Assembly (NCBI GenBank): GCA_026786065.1
Contig: JAJAYS010000055.1
Span: 1 to 8,481, forward strand
DNA from: Polaromonas sp.
GTDB lineage: Bacteria; Pseudomonadota; Gammaproteobacteria; Burkholderiales; Burkholderiaceae_C
DNA length: 8,481 nucleotides
Direction: 5' to 3'
Shown: piece after piece, positions 1-6,292 of the stretch
Layout: each line of letters opens with the position of its first letter
Numbering within the stretch: the stretch's first letter is position 1
Notes under the pieces: model-generated
What the model was told of the DNA's origin: nothing
The model's database searches: none
What the model saw: the letters and a program-made list of their open reading frames with translations, nothing else
Made by a program: the position numbers and the translations under genes

Positions 1-1
1 C

Positions 2-40
2 ATCCTGCACACCCGCGAGCTGCGCGGGTTGTATCCGTAA
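2..40 (+). CDS. possible C-terminal end of an upstream gene (partial)
   Basis: An open frame enters from the left edge and reads ILHTRELRGLYP before a TAA at 38-40. The composition looks like an ordinary protein C-terminus, and a gene ending here would converge on the minus-strand cyclase gene. Only 12 codons are visible, so no family can be named. The GC-rich inverted repeat at 11-29 lies within this frame. The other frames across the same bases also stay open for a while, so this is a tentative call. Confidence 0.3.
   Translation: MLHTRELRGLYP
11..29. repeat. GC-rich inverted repeat, 7-bp stem
   Basis: The arms ACCCGCG (11-17) and CGCGGGT (23-29) are perfect complements around a 5-nt loop. 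No T-run follows directly. It may simply be part of the end of an upstream gene, or contribute to termination there. Confidence 0.4.
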
Positions 41-45
41 TTCCA

Positions 46-69
46 TTTCTGTTTTCGTTTCCGTTTCAG
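46..69. repeat. degenerate hexamer tract, four TTTCNG-like units
   Basis: Four consecutive 6-bp units read TTTCTG, TTTTCG, TTTCCG and TTTCAG. The period matches the perfect hexamer array at 5087-5116, though the unit differs. It lies in the convergent spacer just after the putative upstream stop codon and probably reflects slippage during replication. Confidence 0.6.
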
Positions 70-126
70 TAATGCTGTCATGCCGGACCTGAGGAGCCTG
101 CCCAGGACTGCGATCCGGGGGCTCTG

Positions 127-142
127 TGGCTCCATGGCTCCA
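127..142. repeat. 8-bp direct repeat, two copies
   Basis: TGGCTCCA occurs twice back to back (127-134 and 135-142). It lies in the non-coding spacer between the left-edge frame and the cyclase gene. No function is evident. Confidence 0.6.
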
Positions 143-168
143 TGACTTCCTCCCCATCGCGACCGTGG

Positions 169-190
169 ATTGCGGCTCGGGGGCCGCAAT
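169..190. terminator. strong hairpin in convergent spacer; possible bidirectional terminator or intergenic repeat
   Basis: ATTGCGGC (169-176) and GCCGCAAT (183-190) form a perfect 8-bp stem with a 6-nt loop, followed by GACAATC. It sits 40 bp downstream of the cyclase stop codon and also downstream of the putative plus-strand gene, where a shared terminator would be expected. There is no proper T-tract on either side. The arms (TTGCGG...CCGCAATGAC) resemble widespread proteobacterial palindromic intergenic repeats, so it may be a repeat element that also acts in termination. Confidence 0.45.
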
Positions 191-230
191 GACAATCGGA
201 TTGAATTAGAAATTGACCAAGCGGCGCCGG

Positions 231-1181
231 TCAGCGAATGGCCGCAGGCGCGACTGTTGAGCCCGAGGCTCCCTGCAATTTGAGCGGCTGCATAGTGAAA
301 GCAAACTCGTAGGCCTTCTTGGCGACCAGCTCGTCGAGCTTCATGTTCTCTAACAGGTGGACGCCGGCCACGACCAGAAAGATCTGGTGTACCGGAAGGC
401 TCAGGTCCTTGTCGGGGTTGGGCGAGACCTCAATCGGCCAATTGTCCGAACCAACCAGCAGCGGGTCTTGCTTGACCAGCCACTCGGCTGCCGCCGTGCC
501 GACGCCCGGGGTCGATTTGACGAAGCGGGCGTTGTCCTTGCCGTAGAGACGGCCCCAGCCGGTGTTGATGATGATGGCGTCGCCCGGATTGATCTTCACA
601 GCCTGTTTGGCGAGCGTTCCTTCCAGATCCGCCACCGTGATTTCATAGGTGTCGCCCAGAATCTCGACGCCCTTGAATCCTGCCACGTCAAGCAGCACGC
701 CACGCGCGAACAACATGCCGACTTTTTCGATGCCCAGCTTGGTGAAGCCCGAGCGGGTGCTGATGTCGGCCTGCTTGAAGCAGTTGTACAGCGACTCGCC
801 ATGCGTCTGGTGCGAAAAACCATCGAACTGGGTGCCAACCTGGCCGAACTCGCCGGTCATGATTTCTTCATTGCTGCCGCGCGCATTGGCTCCCGGATTC
901 ATGAAGGTGCGCTTGGTGATCATGTTCAGCAAGCGCGGTCCGAAAAACGGCATTCCAGGACCAAGCACATGGCCGAGTTCGATGACCTCGCCGGTCTTGA
1001 TCAGGCGCGCACCGCGCAGCAGTGTTTCGGGGTTCTTCATGTGGTTGCCGGAGCCGCGTTCATCGCCCGCGCCCCATTTCGACGGGCAGCGTTGGGCTTC
1101 GGTCGGCGGTCGCCATTGCGCACTGGCAAGCAGCGGCAGGGCAAGTGAAAGCAGCACAAAGGCAGAGCGGATCGGTCTCAT
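231..1181 (-). CDS. secreted cyclase family protein (kynurenine formamidase-like fold)
   Basis: A 316-residue protein of the PF04199 cyclase family, metal-dependent hydrolases that include bacterial kynurenine formamidase; the substrate here is unknown. The start at 1181 is chosen because it begins a clean signal peptide (MRPIR, then a hydrophobic stretch to about residue 18, then ASA before Q22), so the protein is probably periplasmic. The frame stays open upstream to 1343, but that Arg/Cys-rich extension does not look like protein. The family metal motif is near residues 116-124 as GTQFDGFSH, with D120 and H124 kept. Later landmarks are GDAIIINTGWG (200-210), LPVHQIFLVVAGVHLLEN (262-279) and the closing PLKLQGASGS (299-308). 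The usual HxGTHxD histidines are replaced (V/Q positions), pointing to the GTQ-type subfamily. The gene is last in the leftward run, 287 bp after the kinase, so it may have its own promoter. The ribosome-binding site is weak (GAAAAGAAAA). Confidence 0.85.
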   Translation of the reverse strand: MRPIRSAFVLLSLALPLLASAQWRPPTEAQRCPSKWGAGDERGSGNHMKNPETLLRGARLIKTGEVIELGHVLGPGMPFFGPRLLNMITKRTFMNPGANARGSNEEIMTGEFGQVGTQFDGFSHQTHGESLYNCFKQADISTRSGFTKLGIEKVGMLFARGVLLDVAGFKGVEILGDTYEITVADLEGTLAKQAVKINPGDAIIINTGWGRLYGKDNARFVKSTPGVGTAAAEWLVKQDPLLVGSDNWPIEVSPNPDKDLSLPVHQIFLVVAGVHLLENMKLDELVAKKAYEFAFTMQPLKLQGASGSTVAPAAIR

Positions 1182-1468
1182 GATTTTCTTTTCATTCTGG
1201 TTGGAGCCGTCTGCGAAGCAGGTGCATCCCCGGCTGGAAAAGAAGCACCCGTTGGCGCGCCGCAGGCTCGCCGGAACAAACAAACGCGTCTGCTGCGCCC
1301 GCCGTCCTGCAACACCCCACCGCAGTTTACGGACCGCGCCCAATTGCGCGACTGGTTTTTTCTTGAAAGACAGCGTTTGTCAGCGGCGTTGCGGTCTGGG
1401 CATCCAGATGCCGGACGCGGCGCGGACCGCAGCGGCGCCGCTGCGGCAGCGACGATGCACCGTGGGGC
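1182..1468. other. intergenic region with one large palindrome, otherwise featureless
   Basis: This 287-bp gap lies between the cyclase start and the kinase stop. On the minus strand the cyclase frame stays open for 54 codons to 1343, but the composition looks non-protein. The only clear structure is the palindrome at 1427-1446. I see no convincing tRNA, small gene or sigma-70 promoter, although the cyclase promoter is expected here. Confidence 0.5.
1427..1446. terminator. 20-bp perfect palindrome downstream of the histidine kinase; possible terminator
   Basis: CCGCAGCGGC followed by its exact complement GCCGCTGCGG forms an uninterrupted 10+10 palindrome starting 22 bp beyond the kinase stop codon on the minus strand. 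A stem there could stop transcription before the cyclase gene, but no T-run follows, so Rho-independent termination would be atypical. A dimeric protein-binding site is an alternative. Confidence 0.4.
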
Positions 1469-2743
1469 CTAATGGCGCGGCAAAAAAATCGTCATCACCG
1501 TGCCAACGCCAGGCTCGCTGGCCAGCTCGACCCGTCCCCGGTGCGCCTCGATCAGCTTTTTGACGATGGACAAGCCCAGCCCGGCGCCGTCGCCACGGAC
1601 CATGCCATCGGTGCCCTGCCAGCCTTTGTTGAACGCCTGGCCCTGCTCCTGGGCCGTCATGCCGCGCCCGGTGTCGGTCACGCTGATGGCGACATCCACC
1701 GCGTCGTTGCGCGCCGAGAGCGTGACCCGGCTGCCGGCTGGGGAATACTTGATCGCGTTGCCGATCAGGTTGCCCAGCGCGCGCAGCATCTGGGCGTAGT
1801 CCACCATCACGCTACTACCGGCGAGTTCGCCTACTGCGAGCGCAATGTCCGCGCGCTCGGCAATCGGCGCCATCATGTCCACCGCATCGATCAGCAGCGC
1901 CGCAGCCGTGCATGGCCGCAATCGTGCGTCGGCAGCCGGAACCACCGAGCTGGCAGCCAGCAGGCTGTTGGCCATCTCGCTCAAAGCAGCAACGGCGGTG
2001 GCAATGCGTCCAACCAAAGCCTGTTGAGTCGAGTTCGGGTCGCGCTGGAGCAATGCCGCGCTCAACTGCAGGATCTGCAGCGGCGTGCGCAGATCGTGCG
2101 CCACAACGGCCACCATTTCTTCGCGGGCACGGGCCAGCCCGCGCGCGTTGTCGGCTTCGTCGCGGGCGGCCTGCAGCGATGCGCGAAGCTCCAACTCGCG
2201 CCGGGCAGACAAGCCAAGCTCCCGCATCACTTCGAGCTCATGCTCGCTCCATTGCCGCGGCCGCATATCCGCCACGCAAAAAGTGCCCAACACATGGCCG
2301 TACAGCCTAAGTGGCACGCCGACATAGGCCCGCACCCCCAGCGAAGTCACCGCAGGTACGGCCTGCCAGACCGGGTTGCTGTGGGTGTCGTCGATCACCA
2401 GCAACTCGTCGCTGGCCAGGGCGAAATGGCAAAAGCTCTGGCCGGTCAGCTCCCGGGCTGCGGCGATCACTTCCGGAAAACCGAACTGGCTTTTGACGTA
2501 GTCCCGATGTACGTCGACGATCGATACGAAACTGACTGGCACCTGAAGCAGGCGGGCTGCCAGTCGCGTAAGTGCATCGAAGGCCTCCTCCGGTCCGCTG
2601 TTGAGCAGTCCGGACTGCTCCACCGCTTTAAGTCGCTCGGGCGAGCCGACCAATCTCAGCGCCTCGCCGGCATCGGGCGGTGCGGCACGCCGGACTAACG
2701 GCGACACGGCAGATGTCTGCCCGGAGGACTGGGATTCGGTCAT
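1469..2743 (-). CDS. GAF domain-containing sensor histidine kinase
   Basis: This 424-residue protein has an N-terminal GAF sensor domain (about 50-190), a charged coiled linker (about 180-210), a HisKA dimerisation/phosphoacceptor helix and a HATPase_c domain. The phosphoacceptor is H216 in VVAHDLRTPL. The ATP-binding boxes are all visible: N-box LGNLIGNAIKYSP with N325 and N329, G1 box DTGRG (357-361) and G2 box GAGLGL (386-391). The GAF part has the common bacterial GQSFCHFAL...LLVIDDT signature. There is no signal peptide or transmembrane segment, so it should sense a cytoplasmic signal. No response regulator is encoded in the window, making it an orphan kinase. It lies 76 bp after the DUF3095 gene on the same strand and may be co-transcribed with it. 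The ATG at 2743 fits the domain start; Shine-Dalgarno pairing is weak. Its ligand and partner cannot be read from the sequence. Confidence 0.93.
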   Translation of the reverse strand: MTESQSSGQTSAVSPLVRRAAPPDAGEALRLVGSPERLKAVEQSGLLNSGPEEAFDALTRLAARLLQVPVSFVSIVDVHRDYVKSQFGFPEVIAAARELTGQSFCHFALASDELLVIDDTHSNPVWQAVPAVTSLGVRAYVGVPLRLYGHVLGTFCVADMRPRQWSEHELEVMRELGLSARRELELRASLQAARDEADNARGLARAREEMVAVVAHDLRTPLQILQLSAALLQRDPNSTQQALVGRIATAVAALSEMANSLLAASSVVPAADARLRPCTAAALLIDAVDMMAPIAERADIALAVGELAGSSVMVDYAQMLRALGNLIGNAIKYSPAGSRVTLSARNDAVDVAISVTDTGRGMTAQEQGQAFNKGWQGTDGMVRGDGAGLGLSIVKKLIEAHRGRVELASEPGVGTVMTIFLPRH

Positions 2744-2819
2744 GGGTCATTATCGGCGGGGACGGTCTGGGCAAGGCTGAAGGCCTTGACCCAACCCATG
2801 CCGCGCGCTGTCTTGCCTG

Positions 2820-4001
2820 TCAGCCGCGCAGCGCCTGCAATTGCCGCTTCATCGCGCGCGCCGCCAGCGCGTAGCCGCCGTCGCTGCCATCGACAAAATG
2901 CAGATGGTTGCCATCGTGCGCAAAGACGATGCAGGTCAGCAAGGCCTCGCGCGACGGATGCAGGCCATAGACCAGCCGCCCGGCCCGGTGCAGGTCGTCA
3001 AGGCCAGCCCGCAGCGCCTGGTACTGCGCCTCACTGCCATCGATCACCATGCGCAGCATGCCGTCGAACTTTCGGAAGTCGGAGTTGTCCACCATGTCGC
3101 CGATGTAGCGGCTCCAGCCCGTCGTCTTGGTGTCTTTTTTGGCAGCAAACAGATACGTGCCTGCCAGGCTTTGCAACACCATCTGCAAAAAGTAACCCAG
3201 CCTTGCCCCAACCCCAAGGTGGCCGGATCGGACCCGCCATTCGTGGCTCAGTTTCGCGGGATTGAAAGAAAGGCGCATTGCCTGCGCCTGCAAGGGGTGA
3301 TAGCGCGCCACCTCGCCGTAAATTCGCGCGATGAGGCCGAGCACGTCCCGGTAGGTTTGCAGTCCGCTGGTCGGCCCGCCCGACAAGGCGGCAACCAGGA
3401 TCGCCAGCTTGTGATCCTGAAAGCTCGGAACGCTGTCCCAGCGGCATTCGAAGCCCTCGAAGCTGCCCTCGCAGGGTCCGTCGTGCTCTTCGACGCGAAC
3501 CACCCCGTTGGCCTGCGCATCCTTCACCAGCCGCTCGGCTTCGTTCCAGCCGCGACCGGAGAAGGCCGATTGCTGCATCTGTGGCGACAGCCTGACCCTG
3601 GCGACGCGCACCCACAGGTCGCGCGCCAGCAAATCTGAAACCGGCACCAACCCGACGCGCAGCCGCATGCCGAAGCCTTCCCGCGCCATGCGCTGCGCCT
3701 GCCTGAGCGCCGCCATCACCGGCTCGCGCAGCGCGCCCGGCACCGCCAAGGTGGCGCCGTCACCGCCAAACACAAACGGCATGGCGACCGTGCGGTCCAC
3801 ATTGAGCACTGCCGCAATGCAGGCCACGCCGACGGTGTTGACGTCCTTGTAGCCACCCGCGGCAATGGCTTCGCTGGAGCCGATCAGGTCGGCAATCACC
3901 ACCCACCAGTCGGCCGGCACCTCGCGGTGCCCTGCCGCTTCGACGGCCTGCTCTAACGAAGGCACTTCGGGCAGGTCGCGATAAAAATGCAGAGAACTCA
4001 T
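2820..4001 (-). CDS. DUF3095 family protein (class III nucleotidyl cyclase-like)
   Basis: This 393-residue protein matches DUF3095 (PF11294) along its length. The N-terminus has FYRDLPEVPS, then DWWVVIADLIGSSEAI (31-46), which resembles the metal-binding 'aDi.gST' strand of class III adenylate/guanylate cyclases with D38 in the metal position. FVFGGDGATL (76-85) follows, with D81 as the likely second metal aspartate. A YKDVN..GVACIAAVLN block lies between them. The C-terminus has the family's HFVDGSDGGYALAARAMK. A nucleotide cyclase or nucleotide-binding role is therefore inferred, but activity is not established. The start at 4001 is used because homology begins at MSSLHFYRDL. The upstream extension to 4247 is Ser/Arg/Trp-rich and overlaps the neighbouring aldolase gene, so it is spurious. 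The gene lies 61 bp after the aldolase stop and 76 bp before the kinase start, all leftward. Confidence 0.85.
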   Translation of the reverse strand: MSSLHFYRDLPEVPSLEQAVEAAGHREVPADWWVVIADLIGSSEAIAAGGYKDVNTVGVACIAAVLNVDRTVAMPFVFGGDGATLAVPGALREPVMAALRQAQRMAREGFGMRLRVGLVPVSDLLARDLWVRVARVRLSPQMQQSAFSGRGWNEAERLVKDAQANGVVRVEEHDGPCEGSFEGFECRWDSVPSFQDHKLAILVAALSGGPTSGLQTYRDVLGLIARIYGEVARYHPLQAQAMRLSFNPAKLSHEWRVRSGHLGVGARLGYFLQMVLQSLAGTYLFAAKKDTKTTGWSRYIGDMVDNSDFRKFDGMLRMVIDGSEAQYQALRAGLDDLHRAGRLVYGLHPSREALLTCIVFAHDGNHLHFVDGSDGGYALAARAMKRQLQALRG

Positions 4002-4062
4002 TCGCAAACGAAGGTCGCCCTCTTGCGCATCACGCAGACGGGCGCGAGAGGCTGGGTGGAAG

Positions 4063-4935
4063 TTAGTCGAACATGTCGGGCTGCGTGGCCACGAGCTGCG
4101 ACCAGATCGGCTGGAAATGCAGCCAGCCGATGTATTCGCTGCCGACATGCTCGCGGCTGTAGCGCGCCCGCTCGGGCGGCACCAAGCGCGGCGCCAGACC
4201 GGTCGCATCGATGGCCAGTTGCTGCTGGCAGCAGCGCTCCAGCGCAATAAACCAGAACGCCGCAGCCTCGATGCTGTGGCGGCTGGCGGTAATCAGGCCG
4301 TGGTTCTGGTGGATCGCGGCCTTGACGCCACGAAACGCGTTGGCAATCTTGTGGCCGGCCTGCACCTCCACCGATACCTGCCCGGCCTCGTCGCCGATCA
4401 CCACATGGTCTTCAAAAAACGCCGCCGCGTCCTGCGTGATGGGTTCGAGCTTTTTGCCCAGCGAGGCAAACGCCACGCCATGCACCGTGTGCGCATGGCA
4501 CATCGCGACGATGTCGGGATGCTGTTCGTGTACCGCCGCATGCAGGACAAAACCGGCCCGGTTGATGGCGTGCCGGCCTTGGACGACCTGTCCGTTGTGA
4601 TCGGCCAGGATCAGGTTGGACACCCGGACCTGCGAGAAATGCACCGCCATCGGATTGGTCCAGTACAGATGCGGACGCTCGGGGTCGCGCACCGTCAGGT
4701 GGCCGGCAAAGCCGTAATCGAAGCCCTGCAGCGCAAACGCCCGGCAGGCGCCGACCAGCCGCTCCTTCAGGTGCTGGCGCTGGTCGGCCAGGCTGGCAAA
4801 CACCGGCACTACCGGGAAGATCAGGCCAGCCTGCTCGGGTTGGTAGATTGATTCGCGCGGCTGGCTGGCCGGGTCGAAGTGGGTAGGCGATGCGTGGTGC
4901 GCTGGCGGCGACACCGGCTGTAAAACGGCAGACAT
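4063..4935 (-). CDS. class II aldolase/adducin family protein
   Basis: This 290-residue protein has the class II aldolase/adducin head domain (PF00596), roughly residues 55-245. The metal-binding histidines fit HAH at H147 and H149 (MCHAHTVHG) and H212 in NHGLIT. The family glycine-rich nucleotide/phosphate region is FDYGFAGHLTVRD (72-84), and the substrate-side TNPMAVHFSQV (93-103) is also typical. The family includes sugar-phosphate aldolases, epimerases and decarboxylases. The adducin-like form with an extended N-terminus (about 50 residues here) is common in proteobacteria and usually of unknown substrate, so no reaction is assigned. The start at 4935 has a good Shine-Dalgarno AAGGAA five nucleotides upstream. 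It is the first gene of the leftward run and diverges from the membrane protein gene across a 202-bp spacer. Confidence 0.9.
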   Translation of the reverse strand: MSAVLQPVSPPAHHASPTHFDPASQPRESIYQPEQAGLIFPVVPVFASLADQRQHLKERLVGACRAFALQGFDYGFAGHLTVRDPERPHLYWTNPMAVHFSQVRVSNLILADHNGQVVQGRHAINRAGFVLHAAVHEQHPDIVAMCHAHTVHGVAFASLGKKLEPITQDAAAFFEDHVVIGDEAGQVSVEVQAGHKIANAFRGVKAAIHQNHGLITASRHSIEAAAFWFIALERCCQQQLAIDATGLAPRLVPPERARYSREHVGSEYIGWLHFQPIWSQLVATQPDMFD

Positions 4936-4946
4936 GGGCGTTCCTT
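4928..4946 (-). promoter_or_regulatory. ribosome binding site that fixes the aldolase start
   Basis: Reading the minus strand, AAGGAA precedes CGCCC and the ATG at 4935-4933. This is the clearest Shine-Dalgarno sequence among the genes here and supports this start codon. Confidence 0.6.
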
Positions 4947-5021
4947 GGATGCTTGCACAATCGGGGGGTTCTGCGGATCGATGGGCAGCCGGAGGCGATT
5001 CACAGGCTCTGCTGCCTTGGG

Positions 5022-5046
5022 CGGCAATCCAAAAGTGATTTTGCCG
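5022..5046. repeat. inverted repeat in the divergent promoter region
   Basis: CGGCAA (5022-5027) and TTGCCG (5041-5046) are complementary arms around a 13-nt AT-richer centre that itself contains AAAAGTGATTTT. It lies between two divergent genes, about where a regulator could bind. No specific regulator can be named. Confidence 0.35.
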
Positions 5047-5086
5047 TAATCAGGGTGCCGATTCCACCGAAGTGCCTACTGCTGTA

Positions 5087-5116
5087 CCTGTCCCTGTCCC
5101 TGTCCCTGTCCCTGTC
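5087..5116. repeat. hexanucleotide microsatellite (CCTGTC) x 5
   Basis: Five perfect tandem CCTGTC units sit 21 bp upstream of the preferred ATG of the membrane protein gene (5138). If translation instead began at the in-frame GTG at 5072, they would encode a Val-Pro run. A 6-bp unit changes spacing or adds two residues without shifting frame. Such tracts are prone to slippage. Confidence 0.9.
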
Positions 5117-5137
5117 ACGCTTTCTCTTTCTGTATCC

Positions 5138-5536
5138 ATGATGCATTCTTCTGCCACAAAGCCTGCCCAGCCTGCGCCCCAAAGCGACCAGGCTGCGCCA
5201 CATCTGCTGCTGCCGCACGACGAATTTCGCTCCGGCGTGCCGGCCGGGCGCTTCGAGCTGATCGTCAACCCCGAGCGCGCGCAGCGCTACGTCAAACATC
5301 GGCTGTTCGTCGTCGGCATTTCGCTGCCGCTGCTGGGCATAGGTGCGGCGCTGGCGCTGTCTGGCTATGTGTGGTTTGGCCTGCCTTTGGTGCTGGTCGG
5401 CATGCTGCTACACCGCGTCGTCAAGGCGCACGCGACCCGCATCCTGCTTCATTTGGCGCTGAACGACGCCAAAACCTACTTCGAGGCGATGGAATTCGCA
5501 ATTCTGGAAGTCCGGCTGCGCGAGCCCCGGCGCTGA
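5138..5536 (+). CDS. small membrane protein of unknown function (two transmembrane helices)
   Basis: The protein has 132 residues from the first ATG of an ATG-ATG pair. The N-terminal 30 residues are polar and Pro/Gln/Ala-rich. Then come LPHDEFRSGVPAGRFEL, VNPERAQRYVKHR, and two hydrophobic segments: FVVGISLPLLGIGAALALSG and WFGLPLVLVGMLLHRVV, separated by a short turn. A cytoplasmic-type C-terminal tail follows (LALNDAKTYFEAMEFAILEVR). This suggests an inner-membrane hairpin protein. I recall similar uncharacterised proteins in Comamonadaceae but know no function. An in-frame GTG at 5072 would add 22 residues including a VPVPVPVPV run made by the hexamer repeat; I prefer the ATG because the added segment looks repeat-derived. 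No Shine-Dalgarno is obvious at either start. It is the only complete plus-strand gene in the window. Confidence 0.75.
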   Translation: MMHSSATKPAQPAPQSDQAAPHLLLPHDEFRSGVPAGRFELIVNPERAQRYVKHRLFVVGISLPLLGIGAALALSGYVWFGLPLVLVGMLLHRVVKAHATRILLHLALNDAKTYFEAMEFAILEVRLREPRR

Positions 5537-5545
5537 CGCGGTGCG

Positions 5546-5559
5546 GCCGGCCAGCCGGC
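5546..5559. terminator. short GC-rich stem between convergent genes
   Basis: GCCGG and CCGGC flank a CCAG loop, directly after the membrane protein stop codon and facing the DUF1080 pseudogene end. A terminator is expected here, but there is no T-tract, so this is only a candidate. Confidence 0.25.
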
Positions 5560-5582
5560 AGGCCCGGATAGTTTGCAAAGGC

Positions 5583-6173
5583 TCACAAGGCCATGATCTG
5601 GACCTTGCGCCACTTGATCGCGCCGCCGGGGGCATCTTTCGGGCCGTTGGCGCATTGCAGTGCCACCGGTCCGCTGGCGAATTTGCTGTCGTTCATGTGA
5701 ACGGTCTGCACGCCGTTCAACACCACCACAACGCTGATGCCACGCGCGGTAGCGACCTAGGGCAAGGGCGAAACCTTGGCTAAATCGACGATGGCGCCAG
5801 TGCCGTAGAGCGGGTCGGGGCGCCGATCGTAAATATTGACTTCGCAGGAGTTGGCGGCGGTCACCAGCGTCGGGTCAGAAGCCCGAACGAAGATGCCGGT
5901 GTTGGTGTGGTGGTCGGCCCAGAACTCGGCCCGCAGTTCGAAGTCCCTGTAGCTTTGCCTGGACACCAGAAAGCTGCTGCCCTTGGCTTTGTCGGCGACG
6001 ATCGCGCCCTCTTCGGCGCGCCAGTTGGCTTCGCCGATCTGGTCGAAATTCTCCAGCCCCTTGGCGCCGTCCACCAGCGTGGTCCAGCCGGACGCACCCG
6101 GCATGACCGCGCAGGCCGCGAGAAGCAATGAAGCGCCTACCAGGCCGGCGCGGCGGGTCAATGTGTGCATCAT
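5583..6173 (-). pseudogene. DUF1080 (3-keto-disaccharide hydrolase-like) lipoprotein, interrupted by an in-frame TAG
   Basis: The intact part (5757-6173, 138 codons) starts with a lipoprotein signal: positive MMHTLTRR, a hydrophobic core, and lipobox LAAC with C21. It then reads as a DUF1080/PF06439 concanavalin-like domain: WTTLVDG, NWRAEEGAIVADK, FELRAEFWAD, NTGIFVRASDP, YGTGAIVDLAKVSPLP. A TAG at 5757-5759 stops it. The same frame continues without another stop for 57 codons to TGA at 5583 and still encodes the expected domain end: VVVLNGVQTVHMNDSKFASGP, then AIKWRKVQI. Relatives usually have a linker of about ten residues (a 'KaGgkWN...' segment) where the stop is, so a small in-frame deletion seems to have created the TAG. 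The truncated lipoprotein could be made, but it would lack the last strands. It follows the transglutaminase gene by 105 bp on the same strand. Confidence 0.8.
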
Positions 6174-6278
6174 CTGTTGTCTACGTTGTTGTTGTCACCA
6201 CGGAGTGACGACGCGGATACTGCCCGGACTGCGGCAGCGGTCAATGCAGGACGAACCTCCGCCCTTGCCCACTGCTGG

Positions 6279-6292
6279 TCAAACCGGTTTGA
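6279..6292. repeat. 14-bp perfect palindrome overlapping the transglutaminase stop codon
   Basis: TCAAACCGGTTTGA is self-complementary and includes the TGA stop codon of the transglutaminase gene. It may be chance, a binding site, or a weak termination structure. Confidence 0.4.

Noticed and set aside
357..1148. 263-codon plus-strand frame opposite the cyclase gene
   Set aside because: It is antisense to a recognisable PF04199 protein and has no recognisable motifs.
1182..1343. 54-codon N-terminal extension of the cyclase
   Set aside because: The internal start at 1181 begins a textbook signal peptide; the extension would bury it and looks like translated non-coding DNA.
1482..1488. A7 tract near the end of the kinase gene as a possible frameshift site
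   Set aside because: The frame reads normally through it to the family-typical end (MTIFLPRH), so nothing indicates a shift.
1472..2698. 408-codon plus-strand frame opposite the histidine kinase
   Set aside because: It is antisense to a gene with all kinase boxes intact, and its His/Arg/Gln-rich translation resembles no family. Long antisense frames are common in GC-rich DNA.
4002..4247. N-terminal extension of the DUF3095 gene
   Set aside because: It overlaps the aldolase coding sequence, its Ser/Arg/Trp-rich composition is frame-shadow-like, and family homology begins at the ATG at 4001.
5000..5299. minus-strand frame with an Arg-Asp repeat
   Set aside because: The RDRDRD run is the translation of the hexamer microsatellite, and the rest is antisense to the membrane protein.
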